Below are positions 35,337-43,299 of a stretch of 64,000 nt of DNA, in pieces. The notes under the pieces were generated by a model. It made no database searches, had not been told where the DNA came from, and worked only from the letters and a program-made list of their open reading frames with translations. Made by a program: the position numbers and the translations under genes. This DNA comes from Brevinematales bacterium (GTDB lineage: Bacteria > Spirochaetota > Brevinematia > Brevinematales > Thermospiraceae), in contig JAOADA010000004.1 of the NCBI GenBank assembly GCA_026417555.1, positions 1 to 64,000 on the forward strand, read 5' to 3'. How positions within the stretch are numbered: the stretch's first letter is position 1; every line of letters starts with the position of its first letter.

Positions 35337-36329
35337 GTGGCTTATCATGGGGCCACTTATCCGAAAATCTTGCGGTGGTTGTCTTTTTTTGAGGGCAAAA
35401 CATCTCTTGAAGCAAAATGGGGTTTCTCATTTGAAGAGTTTTTGCAGTCCTTTGAACTCCCCAAGGGTGGAAGGATAACTCATGAGACCATTCTTGATGT
35501 GGAAAAGGCGATCCATCAGGAGAAGATAAGACTTATCCGAAGTTTGATGCGGTATGAGTCGAAAAAAACCCAACGAGTGCTTCAGGTGTATCTTCGACGG
35601 TATGAGATCAAGAATCTTGTCAATCTTGTGCTCTCTTTGGTGTATCATCGGCCTGTAACGATGCTCTATGAACTTGGCCAGGGGTATAGGGTCCAACCCC
35701 CTTTTATCAATGAGATTAAGGATCTCAAGGAACTCCAATCATTTTTGCTCCATACACCGTATTATCGATTGGCTCAGGATGCTTTCCCTGAACTGGAAAA
35801 GACAGGGGAGAGTTTTGGTTTTGAGGTACGTCTGTATGAGCTTTTTCTTGAGGAACTGGTAATGGTTATCCGTCAGAGTGGGGAATGGGTTGCCTGGCGG
35901 GATACCCTTCTCTTTGGTCTTGAGATGGAGAGAGTCCTTTTTGTGGCACGAATGAAATTTGGGTATCATCGAACGGCAGAAGAGGTGTTGGCGTATTTTC
36001 CCCCTGTTTTTGAAAAACGGACGTATTGGCGAAGACTTCTCAATACGACGAGTCTCTCTGAGTTTGTGAGGCTTCTTCCTCATTATCTTCGGGTAGAGGA
36101 GGTGAACGATTTGCAAACCTTGGCTCGTCTTTTGCCAGAGAGGGTGGTTTCTTTGTTGTGGCGTGAGGCAAGAAAAAGTGGTTCTGCTCGTTTTTTGGGG
36201 GCGTTTCTTGTGATTCAGGAAACCATGATTCAGAACTGGCAAATAGCCCTGGAAGCCAAACGGTATAAACTTCCCTGGGAGAAGGTATCGGGGCTTATGG
36301 TGGAGGGAGGTTCTCATGCTGTTTTCTGA
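35337..36329 (+). CDS. atpC: V-type ATPase subunit C (AC39 family)
   Basis: A 330-residue mostly helical subunit of the AC39/NtpC family that connects the central shaft with the membrane ring. Family-like features are YEIKNLVNLVLSLVYHRP near residue 90 and the TLLFGLEMERVLFVARMKFGYH block near 195. I start at GTG 35337, six bases after gggagga; a TTG at 35322 would overlap that site. It begins 2 bp after subunit H ends and overlaps subunit I by 14 bp. Confidence 0.85.
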   Translation: MAYHGATYPKILRWLSFFEGKTSLEAKWGFSFEEFLQSFELPKGGRITHETILDVEKAIHQEKIRLIRSLMRYESKKTQRVLQVYLRRYEIKNLVNLVLSLVYHRPVTMLYELGQGYRVQPPFINEIKDLKELQSFLLHTPYYRLAQDAFPELEKTGESFGFEVRLYELFLEELVMVIRQSGEWVAWRDTLLFGLEMERVLFVARMKFGYHRTAEEVLAYFPPVFEKRTYWRRLLNTTSLSEFVRLLPHYLRVEEVNDLQTLARLLPERVVSLLWREARKSGSARFLGAFLVIQETMIQNWQIALEAKRYKLPWEKVSGLMVEGGSHAVF

Positions 36330-38253
36330 AAGACTCAAAAAGATTGATGTGCTGGTTCGCAAGGAGGATGTTGAGCGGGTTCTGGACTGGCTTGCTCAGT
36401 ATGGGTGTTTTGAACCTATCATGATAGATGATCAAAAAGCGAAAGAGTATCATTTGCGTCATGAAAAAAATATAGAATTGACCCAACATGTGACAGCCTT
36501 GATACGGAGAAATGATGATCTCATCATGCGTATGTGTGGTGGGGTTGTGCCTCCCCATATTGAAGTGAAGCCCGATTGGCATATGGGGATTGGAGAGATT
36601 GAGACTAAACTCACCGAGATTGAAAAACGTTATCAGAAGATTCTTGAAGAGATGGCAGAGATTCAAAGACGGAAGGTGGATATTGAGATTCGGGTGAGAA
36701 GGTTGCAGTTCTTTGCTTCGTTGGATATTCCTTGGCAGAAGTTGAAAAATACTGCACTTTTTTATGTAGGATTTGGGGCTATTGCTCAAGCCCAATATAC
36801 GGGTTTTGTTCAGGCTATGTCACAGCTTCCTGTGGAGATTCGATATGTGGATAAGATTGGTGAGGATGTGGTCGTGTTCTTCTTCTGTGAGGCAAAACAT
36901 AAAGAGAGTGTGGAAAAGGTGTTGAAGGCTGTGTTTTATAAAGAGTATGGACTTCCCCTCGAGGCAGCAGATAATCCCCGTCAAAGGCTTCTCCAGTATT
37001 CTTTTGATTTAAATGCTACCTATGATGAGGAGGAATGGCTCGACAGACAAAAAACCAAGATGGAGAATATCTTTCTTCCTGATCTGTTAGCCTTTCGGGA
37101 GGTGCTTGAGTATAGGAAGCGTCTTGTAGATATCAGGGACCAGATGGTGTCTTCACAAACAGTGAGTCTCTTTGCTGGATGGATCCCCGCGAAAGATGAG
37201 ATGAGGGTTCGTTTCCATCTGGAAAAAATAACCTCTCGACGGTGTACTATTGAAGCTAAGGATGCTTCGAGGGCATGGGCTGAAGAAGGGCTTGAGCCTC
37301 CCACTCTTTTTGATCATCCAGGAATATTGAAGCCTTTCGAAACGCTTGTGAGAACGTATGGGATGCCTCACTATAGGGAGATTGATCCAACGCTTTTTTC
37401 AGCATTTACTTACGTATTGATGTATGGGGCTATGTTTGGGGATGTGGGGCAGGGGGTGGTGCTTTTTCTGATGGGTTTTGTAGGGAGTTTTCTCAAGGTG
37501 TTTCGTAAGCTTCGAAGTCTTATGCAGATTATCATGTGGGTAGGGGTTTCTTCAGCTCTTTTTGGATTTGTGTATGGAGAGTTTTTTGGGAGGCATGATA
37601 TTATTCAGGCCTTGTGGTTCTCTCCTCGGGAGAATGTCTCGAGAATTCTCTTGGTGGCTATTGGTTTGGGGGTGATTTTGATTTCTGTGGCGATGATTTT
37701 GAATGTGGTGAACAGTTTTCTGGAAAAGGATTTTGCCAAGATGCTCTTTTCTTCGTATGGGGTGGCGGGGATGATGTTCTATTGGGGGGTCTTGGGGGCG
37801 ATAGTGATGGGCTTTTTGGGATATGCGGTGCCGTGGTATGTTTTTGTTATGGTAGGAGTGGGGCTTGGACTTATTTTTCTGGAGAGGCCTTTGGCGTATC
37901 TTTTGTTTCACCATGGGAAAAGTTTTCCCAATCCTGCTATGGGGTTTTTTGATCTTTTTGAGACAGCTATAACCTTTCTCAGTAATACGATCTCTTTTAT
38001 GCGTATTGGGGCTTTTGCCCTGAACCATACGGCATTGATGGGGGTGGTATTTCTGGTAGATAATATGATCTCTCAGCCTTTTTTGAAGTGGTTGGTGCTT
38101 CTTGTGGGCAATCTTTTTATTATCGGTTTTGAGGGGTTTGTGGTAGGGATTCAGGCTCTTCGTCTCGAGTACTATGAGCTGTATGTGAAATTTTTCCGGG
38201 GAACAGGCCAGGCGTTTGATGGTTTGTCTCTCTACAAAAACCGAGAGGAATAG
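36316..38253 (+). CDS. atpI: V-type ATPase membrane subunit I (subunit a)
   Basis: A 645-residue subunit that provides the ion half-channels. Residues 1-about 345 are cytoplasmic and helical, with MFGDVGQGVVLFLMG opening the membrane half at about 375. Some seven helices follow. The essential Arg is R563 in SFMRIGAFALNH, facing E133 of the ring. It is the last gene of the operon. No clear terminator follows: only weak repeats (ATCCC-aacaa-GGGAT, then a T-run) appear near 38286-38310. Confidence 0.95.
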   Translation: MLFSERLKKIDVLVRKEDVERVLDWLAQYGCFEPIMIDDQKAKEYHLRHEKNIELTQHVTALIRRNDDLIMRMCGGVVPPHIEVKPDWHMGIGEIETKLTEIEKRYQKILEEMAEIQRRKVDIEIRVRRLQFFASLDIPWQKLKNTALFYVGFGAIAQAQYTGFVQAMSQLPVEIRYVDKIGEDVVVFFFCEAKHKESVEKVLKAVFYKEYGLPLEAADNPRQRLLQYSFDLNATYDEEEWLDRQKTKMENIFLPDLLAFREVLEYRKRLVDIRDQMVSSQTVSLFAGWIPAKDEMRVRFHLEKITSRRCTIEAKDASRAWAEEGLEPPTLFDHPGILKPFETLVRTYGMPHYREIDPTLFSAFTYVLMYGAMFGDVGQGVVLFLMGFVGSFLKVFRKLRSLMQIIMWVGVSSALFGFVYGEFFGRHDIIQALWFSPRENVSRILLVAIGLGVILISVAMILNVVNSFLEKDFAKMLFSSYGVAGMMFYWGVLGAIVMGFLGYAVPWYVFVMVGVGLGLIFLERPLAYLLFHHGKSFPNPAMGFFDLFETAITFLSNTISFMRIGAFALNHTALMGVVFLVDNMISQPFLKWLVLLVGNLFIIGFEGFVVGIQALRLEYYELYVKFFRGTGQAFDGLSLYKNREE

Positions 38254-38387
38254 GGGAGGGGTATCCATTCAGGGGGGATTTTCTGATCCCAACAAGGGAT
38301 GAGTCTTTTTCCTCGGAAAAAACCCTGCTCAGAAGAAAAAGATGGCTTTGTATGTGTCAGGCTTTTCTCATGAGAAAGAGAGGGTGT

Positions 38388-39443
38388 TTAGGCACTTTTT
38401 TCTCTGAGAAAGCGTTTCAAGGCCTGAATCTGTGTAGTAGCGAGTTCTCTTACGTCGTCGTAGGCGAGACAACGACGGAGGAGTTCATAGGCCTGTGGGT
38501 ATTTTCTTCGTCTGAGATACACGAGGGCAAGGGTATAAATAACCTCGGGATCCCGTTTGAGCCTGAGGCTTTGTTTGAGATATTCACTTGCCTCTTTGAG
38601 GTAGCCCTTTTCAAGAGTGAGAATGGCCAGATTTTTCCATACGGTGGGGGTATCGAGTCCTCCCCCTATGGCTTTTTCGTACCAGAGACCAGCCTTGTCC
38701 CATTTTTTTTGAGAGGCGTACACATGCCCTAGGAGGTACCATACGACGTTTTTGGCAACTCCTATAGCCTCAAGTTTTTTGAGGTATCGTTCGGCAAGAG
38801 AATAGGCTTGATGTTCGAAGGCCACAAATGAGAATTCCCACAAAAGTCGGGGGTCTTTTTCAAGGTGGTGGCGTATATGCAGAGGAAACGACAAAAAGGT
38901 TTGCCATACACGTGTTTTTTCTCCGAGGAGAACGACATCAAGAATGGTTTCGTATTCTTTTCCTTTCATGGGAAGAGAAAGGGAAAGGGGATAGGTGGTG
39001 AGGGCGTTGCGGTAGAGATTGGCGCGTTTTTCTTCTTGTTCGTAGGTACATAGGCCATCAAAGATACCTTTTCTTGAAAGAAACTCTTCAATGGGTTTAT
39101 GATGATAGACAGAGAGACGGAAAAGGGCAAAGAGCCGTACAAAGAGATTTTCAGAGGCTATCATACGGTAGAGACAAGGTTCAAGCTCGAGCCATCGTTC
39201 TTTGTACCAGAGGTACCAATACCAGACATAGAGACCAATGGTCTCTCCTTGGGGGTGGGATTCATGGAGGGTTTTGTCGAGGATCTTCCATTTGCCTTGA
39301 CAGAGCCAGACAAAGAGGAGGTACTCAGAAGCAAGAGGATGTTTCTCTTTTCTTTTGGCAAGCAAAAGGGAGTGTTCGGCTTTTTCCCAGTGGGAGAGGT
39401 TCATCTCTTTGAGAGCTCGGTGAAAAAAGGAGAAATAAGGCAT
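38388..39443 (-). CDS. TPR-repeat protein
   Basis: A 351-residue cytoplasmic protein (no signal peptide) with degenerate helical repeats through the first two thirds and three clear tetratricopeptide units near the C-terminus (VVWYLLGHVYASQKKWDKAGLWYEKAI, then TPTVWKNLAILTLEKGYLKEASEYL and PEVIYTLALVYLRRRKYPQAYELL). It should be a protein-binding scaffold. The ATG at 39443 lies 2 bases after the ribD stop, so it is translated by coupling; a GTG at 39458 is the alternative start. Partner unknown. Confidence 0.8.
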   Translation of the reverse strand: MPYFSFFHRALKEMNLSHWEKAEHSLLLAKRKEKHPLASEYLLFVWLCQGKWKILDKTLHESHPQGETIGLYVWYWYLWYKERWLELEPCLYRMIASENLFVRLFALFRLSVYHHKPIEEFLSRKGIFDGLCTYEQEEKRANLYRNALTTYPLSLSLPMKGKEYETILDVVLLGEKTRVWQTFLSFPLHIRHHLEKDPRLLWEFSFVAFEHQAYSLAERYLKKLEAIGVAKNVVWYLLGHVYASQKKWDKAGLWYEKAIGGGLDTPTVWKNLAILTLEKGYLKEASEYLKQSLRLKRDPEVIYTLALVYLRRRKYPQAYELLRRCLAYDDVRELATTQIQALKRFLREKSA

Positions 39444-39445
39444 AC

Positions 39446-40537
39446 TTACACATCCCACATCTTGAGATATGCCTGAATCATGACATCCCTTCCGAGGTTT
39501 TCGGCATAGAAGCGTTGGACCACAGGGGTATCAGCCAACTTGGCTGCTCCTTTTCCATTGAAGGGGGGAATCCCCCTTCCCCCGATAATCTTTCCTCCAA
39601 TGAAGACAAGAAGTTTGTCGATGGTATCTTCTTTGAGACACCGATACAAAACCCTTCCTCCGCCCTCCACAAGGATAGAGGTGATGTGTTTTTCTTGTCC
39701 GAGTCTGGCAAACACCTCTCGCATGGGGATAGAGGGTTCTTTTCCCATCTCCCACACGCTCACGTTTTCTTCTGCAAAGTTTTTGCCAAAGCCTGGAAGG
39801 GTGATGAAAAGGGAAGGATGTCCATCGCTTCGTACATGGGCCTCGGGGGGCGTTTTGGCATAGGGATCGAGAACAATCCGAAGGGGTTGGTGGCAAGGAG
39901 AGGGGAGTCTTGCCGTCAGGCGGGGGTTATCCGCAAGGATTGTCCCAATCCCAACCATGATCGCATCAACTTGAGAGCGGAGGATATGAACCCTTGTTCT
40001 GGCTTCTTCTGAGGTTATCCAATGAGAATCTCCCTGATGGGTGGCAATCTGTCCGTCAAGGGTCATGGCATACTTTCCAATCACGTAGGGAAGACCTGTT
40101 TGAATGTATTTGGAAAAATCCTGATTGAGATCTAAGATTTCTCTGTGAAAATCGTTTGCCATCACGACTTCTATGCCTGCTTGGCGGAGTTTCTCAATCC
40201 CTTTTCCCTTTACGGCGGGGTTAGGATCAAGGGAACCAATATACACTTTTGTGACCCCCGCAGCAATCAGGGCATCGGTACAGGATGGAGTGCGTTTGCC
40301 GGCATACCACACGCACGGTTCAAGTGTCACGTATACTGTTGCCCCTCTGGCTTTTTTCCCAGCTTGTTGGAGGGCAACGATTTCTGCATGAGACTTTCCC
40401 CAAGGTTGGGTGGCTCCTTGACCGATGATATGATTGTTCTTTACAATAACGCACCCTACGGCAGGGTTTGGGGAGGTGTACCCCTTCGCACCCTGGGCAA
40501 GGGAGAGGGCAAGGGAAAAAAAGTTTTTGTCTTGCAT
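39446..40537 (-). CDS. ribD: Riboflavin biosynthesis deaminase/reductase RibD
   Basis: A 363-residue bifunctional enzyme for the second and third steps of riboflavin synthesis. The deaminase half has the zinc site in HAEIVAL and LEPCVWYAGKRTPSC; the two cysteines are separated by ten residues rather than the usual eight. The reductase half starts near YVIGKYAMTLDGQIAT and includes ILVEGGGRVL. I take the ATG at 40537, preceded by aggaa and matching the usual N-terminus; an ATG at 40576 would add 13 residues. A near-perfect promoter lies upstream. No other rib gene is in the window. Confidence 0.92.
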   Translation of the reverse strand: MQDKNFFSLALSLAQGAKGYTSPNPAVGCVIVKNNHIIGQGATQPWGKSHAEIVALQQAGKKARGATVYVTLEPCVWYAGKRTPSCTDALIAAGVTKVYIGSLDPNPAVKGKGIEKLRQAGIEVVMANDFHREILDLNQDFSKYIQTGLPYVIGKYAMTLDGQIATHQGDSHWITSEEARTRVHILRSQVDAIMVGIGTILADNPRLTARLPSPCHQPLRIVLDPYAKTPPEAHVRSDGHPSLFITLPGFGKNFAEENVSVWEMGKEPSIPMREVFARLGQEKHITSILVEGGGRVLYRCLKEDTIDKLLVFIGGKIIGGRGIPPFNGKGAAKLADTPVVQRFYAENLGRDVMIQAYLKMWDV

Positions 40538-40634
40538 AAAAATTTCCTGCGTTTTGCCGATGATTTCAATGCACATGTTGTGCGTTGATGTGCAAAACTC
40601 CTCCTTTTTGTGTGGAATAGGGCTACCTGTTTTT

Positions 40635-40663
40635 ATTATAAGAGATTAGGGGAAATCTTGCAA
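40635..40663 (-). promoter_or_regulatory. Promoter of ribD
   Basis: On the minus strand: TTGCAA (40658-40663), a 17-bp spacer, and a perfect TATAAT (40635-40640). The leader to the ATG at 40537 is about 90 nt. It shows no RFN (FMN) riboswitch motif that I recognise. Confidence 0.75.
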
Positions 40664-40772
40664 ACCAAAGGAGAAAGAGGGTGTGTTGTAAGCCTTGGAT
40701 CAACAAAGAGATATACAATTTTTGTAACCTCTTGAAAAAGAAAGAGTTAAACAAGGAGAGGAAAGAAATCAC

Positions 40773-40934
40773 ATGTGCACGAATATGAGAAATCTATCTC
40801 TCGGTAGGAAAAACACTTTGGAGGGACTTGAAATTGCCAAAAAGACTGGCTATAATATGGGCGTCATAGAGCAGAGGAAGCTTGTCTACGGCGTTGTGAA
40901 ACACTCTATGGACACCTCAGAGGGTGGTGTATGA
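40773..40934 (+). CDS. Possible small protein upstream of dnaA
   Basis: A 53-residue open frame (MCTNMRNLSLGRKN at the start, GVVKHSMDTSEGGV at the end) in the dnaA upstream region, with ggagagg 11 bases before its ATG. The composition is protein-like and includes a segment (EIAKKTGYNMGVIE) reminiscent of a helix-turn-helix, but it is too short to classify. A TTGAAA-17-TATAAT promoter lies inside it, so it may instead be a decayed gene whose sequence now carries the dnaA promoter. Low confidence. Confidence 0.3.
   Translation: MCTNMRNLSLGRKNTLEGLEIAKKTGYNMGVIEQRKLVYGVVKHSMDTSEGGV
40828..40856 (+). promoter_or_regulatory. Candidate dnaA promoter
   Basis: TTGAAA (40828-40833), a 17-bp spacer, and a perfect TATAAT (40851-40856). 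It would give a leader of about 270 nt before dnaA. Confidence 0.6.
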
Positions 40935-41063
40935 CTCCCCTTCTAACCTCTGCGATGAAAAAGAAGATTTCCCTTTTGTTGGAGAAGGGAAAAGAGATGC
41001 GTTGTGAGGGGAAAATTCCCTTTTTTCTCTGGTTTTTTGTCTTTTTTCAGTGACAGACCAGAG
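40863..41063 (+). promoter_or_regulatory. Structured leader upstream of dnaA
   Basis: Several inverted repeats lie between the promoter and dnaA: TTTCCCTT (40968) with AAGGGAAA (40985); AAGGGAA (40985) with TTCCCTT (41016), followed by TTTTT; and CTCTGGT (41027) with ACCAGAG (41057). The first two share one arm, so they exclude each other as in attenuators. This could regulate dnaA or mark part of an origin region. No cluster of standard DnaA boxes is visible in 40538-41135. Confidence 0.35.
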
Positions 41064-41135
41064 AAGATTGCAAAAGGCCATGAAGAAGAGAGAAAGGGTA
41101 ACTCATAATGAGGGCAAATAAGAAGGAGGCAGCCT

Positions 41136-42485
41136 ATGCAGATCTGGGATGAGATTGCCAAGGAGCTTTCCCGTTCTTTTGATAGCGATCTTAACCGAGC
41201 TATCCTTGAAAAAATCCGTTTCAAGGAGATTCAGAATGAAAAGACGCTTGTTCTGATAGCCCCAGATCCGCTTACCTCTGGATGGTTTGAGGCTAATTAT
41301 CGACAGGAGGCGGAGGCAATTGCTTTGCGTCTCACTGGCAAGTCATACAGGTTTGTAGTGGAAATAGCCCCCCATCAGGCAGTCTATAAAAAAACAACGG
41401 AACGGCTTGCCATGAATTCTGCGCCAGTGGTTCACAATCTCAACCCAAAGTATACCTTTGAGCGTTTCGTGGTAGGTCCCAATAATGATTTTGCCCATGC
41501 TGCTGCGCTTCAGGTGGCTCAGCATCCTGGGACGAATTACAATCCCCTCTTTATCTACGGGAGTGTTGCCCTTGGGAAAACCCATCTTATTCAGGCCATT
41601 GCCCATTATATTCTTGCGCATTCTCCTGAGAGGAAGGTACGATATGTGACGAGTGAGGTGTTTGCCAACGAGTTTATCGAGTCTATTGCCAAGAAAAACA
41701 CGGAACATTTTCGTTCTCGGTATCGCAATCTGGATGTACTGATTATTGATGATATCCAGTTTTTTCAAGGCAAGGAGAGTACCCTTGAGGAATTTTTTCA
41801 CACCTTCAATACCCTTCTCCATGAAAAAAAGCAAGTGGTGTTTGCCTGTGATAGGCCCCCACAGCATCTTAAGAATATTAGTGATCGTCTGATCACCCGT
41901 TTTAATTCTGGTCTCACCATCAAGATCGAGATTCCTGATATGGAAACGCGTATGGCTATTCTCAGGAGTCGCGTTGAAGAAGAGAACCTTGACATCTCTG
42001 CCGAGGTGATTCGCTATATTGCAGAGCATATTGATACCGATATCCGAAATCTCGAAGGGGCTCTGACCAAGGTGGTAGCGTATTCTCATCTTCGAAAAAA
42101 GGAGATTTCGCTTGATCTGGCAAAAGAGGTGTTGCGTGACAAGATCCAGATGGAGGTACCACGTAATCTTACGGTAACGGATATTCAGAGGGCTGTGGCC
42201 AAGTATTTTAATATCAACATTAACGATCTGAAATCGGAGAGACGCCTTGAGAATATTACGTATGCACGTCATATTGCGATGTATTTAGCCAAAGAGCACA
42301 CCAATCTTTCTCTCACGGAAATTGGGAGTCTTTTTGGCGGCAAGGCACACACGACGGTAATGCGTTCGGCGGACAAGATAGAGAAAATGATGAAAACACG
42401 CAAGAAAGTTCGTCGGGAGATTGAGGATATTATCGCCCTCTTCTACGAAGAAAAATCTACAAAAAAAGAACCCACAGCCTCCTAA
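41136..42485 (+). CDS. dnaA: Chromosomal replication initiator DnaA
   Basis: A 449-residue initiator. Domain I covers about 1-80; domain II is very short. The AAA+ domain begins near NPKYTFERFVVG, with Walker A GSVALGKT (GGVGLGKT is usual), Walker B VLIIDDIQF and the arginine-finger region SDRLITRF. Domain IV ends with the DNA-reading helix, where GGKAHTTV (401-408) replaces the usual GGRDHTTV. It opens oriC and loads DnaB. The ribosome site aaggagg precedes the ATG. Neither dnaN nor gyrB follows; mcsA is next after 240 bp. Confidence 0.96.
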   Translation: MQIWDEIAKELSRSFDSDLNRAILEKIRFKEIQNEKTLVLIAPDPLTSGWFEANYRQEAEAIALRLTGKSYRFVVEIAPHQAVYKKTTERLAMNSAPVVHNLNPKYTFERFVVGPNNDFAHAAALQVAQHPGTNYNPLFIYGSVALGKTHLIQAIAHYILAHSPERKVRYVTSEVFANEFIESIAKKNTEHFRSRYRNLDVLIIDDIQFFQGKESTLEEFFHTFNTLLHEKKQVVFACDRPPQHLKNISDRLITRFNSGLTIKIEIPDMETRMAILRSRVEEENLDISAEVIRYIAEHIDTDIRNLEGALTKVVAYSHLRKKEISLDLAKEVLRDKIQMEVPRNLTVTDIQRAVAKYFNININDLKSERRLENITYARHIAMYLAKEHTNLSLTEIGSLFGGKAHTTVMRSADKIEKMMKTRKKVRREIEDIIALFYEEKSTKKEPTAS

Positions 42486-42633
42486 CGGGTATAAAGAGCG
42501 CACCATTGCGAGGACGTGACGATTTCGTCGAGGTTTGGGGAAAGGGACCAGAAGTGAACAAGAGACGGAGAATCCTCCTCTGGCAAGGGAAATCACGGGA
42601 TGTGTTTGGAATATTCATGTGAAATCAACAAGG

Positions 42634-42662
42634 ATTTGACGATAAGCCAGAAATATGCTAAA
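42634..42662 (+). promoter_or_regulatory. Candidate promoter of mcsA-mcsB-clpC
   Basis: TTGACG (42634-42639) with an A/T-rich -10 about 17 bp downstream (TAAAAA at 42657-42662). The -10 is weak. No CtsR or CIRCE operator is visible. Confidence 0.4.
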
Positions 42663-42692
42663 ATTATAGCGTAAGCGTTTTAGATTTGCGGG

Positions 42693-42716
42693 CCTCCCTT
42701 ACGATAAATAGGGAGG
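42693..42716 (+). promoter_or_regulatory. Hairpin masking the mcsA ribosome binding site
   Basis: CCTCCCT (42693-42699) and AGGGAGG (42710-42716) form a perfect 7-bp stem around a 10-base loop. The right arm contains the Shine-Dalgarno sequence (gggagg, 42711-42716) for the ATG at 42727. Closed, it would block translation; opening by heat or by a protein would allow it. This is the layout of an RNA thermometer, and the operon is a proteotoxic-stress operon. Confidence 0.6.
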
Positions 42717-42726
42717 AGAGGTGGCT

Positions 42727-43296
42727 ATGCAGAAGAAACAATGTGATCTCTGTGGGAGACAGGACGGGGTTTTTGAGGTTCATGTGTACAGAGAAAACAA
42801 ACCTCAAAAGATGTCTCTGTGTACCCGGTGTGCCATGAAACTTTTGGAGAATAATCCAAAAGTAGGCAAGGAGATGTCGATGCTCCTGGAGAGAGGGGGA
42901 CAGGAGATCTTCCAGATGATCAGCGAGGTGCGTTCTCTGTTGGGAGAGATTGCCTCTCAGATTCATACGATTGAGACGCAGCGTGCGCAGAGTAGTGAGG
43001 TTCATTGTCGATGTGGGCTCACCTATGAGGAGTTTAAAGAAAACGGGTATCTTGGGTGTCCATGGTGTTATGAGACTTTTCGTGAGACGGTGAAAGAGAT
43101 GATTCTGGATATAGAGCGAGGTTCAGTGCATCGAGGCATGATTCCTCCGAGGTATACGTACTTTTTGGTGGTCCAGAAAGAGATTGAGTATCTCAAACGA
43201 AGATTGCGGCACTTGCTGGCCAAGGAGGCCTATGAAGAGGCAGCCAAGGTTCACAAAAAACTCAAACGCATCCTCGGCAAACACGAGTTGGGATAG
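42727..43296 (+). CDS. mcsA: McsA-like zinc protein, activator of McsB
   Basis: A 189-residue protein with four cysteine motifs: CDLC (6-9) and CTRC (32-35) at the N-terminus, then CRC and CPWC in the GYLGCPWCYETF block. A UVR domain lies near the C-terminus (AKEAYEEAAKVHKKLKRI). In Bacillus, McsA binds zinc, activates the arginine kinase McsB and joins the ClpC system. I start at ATG 42727; the GTG at 42721 is too close to the ribosome site. mcsB follows after 3 bp. Confidence 0.92.
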   Translation: MQKKQCDLCGRQDGVFEVHVYRENKPQKMSLCTRCAMKLLENNPKVGKEMSMLLERGGQEIFQMISEVRSLLGEIASQIHTIETQRAQSSEVHCRCGLTYEEFKENGYLGCPWCYETFRETVKEMILDIERGSVHRGMIPPRYTYFLVVQKEIEYLKRRLRHLLAKEAYEEAAKVHKKLKRILGKHELG

Positions 43297-43299
43297 GAT

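Noticed and set aside
38286-38325. Terminator after the V-ATPase operon
   Set aside because: Only short stems (ATCCC/GGGAT and TTTTTCC/GGAAAAA) are present; not strong enough to call.
40863-40953. Possible pseudoknot (GTCATA with TATGAC, GCAGAGG with CCTCTGC) as a riboswitch upstream of dnaA
   Set aside because: No known riboswitch core was recognised, and the region overlaps a small open frame; pairs of this length can arise by chance in 270 nt.
40891-41007. GCGTTGTGA occurring twice near dnaA as an alternative DnaA box
   Set aside because: A 9-mer repeated twice in about 560 bp is expected by chance; there is no cluster.
40955-41053. 32-residue frame (MKKKISLLLEKGKEM start) upstream of dnaA
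   Set aside because: No ribosome binding site; it spans the inverted repeats and ends in a Phe-rich run from the T tracts.
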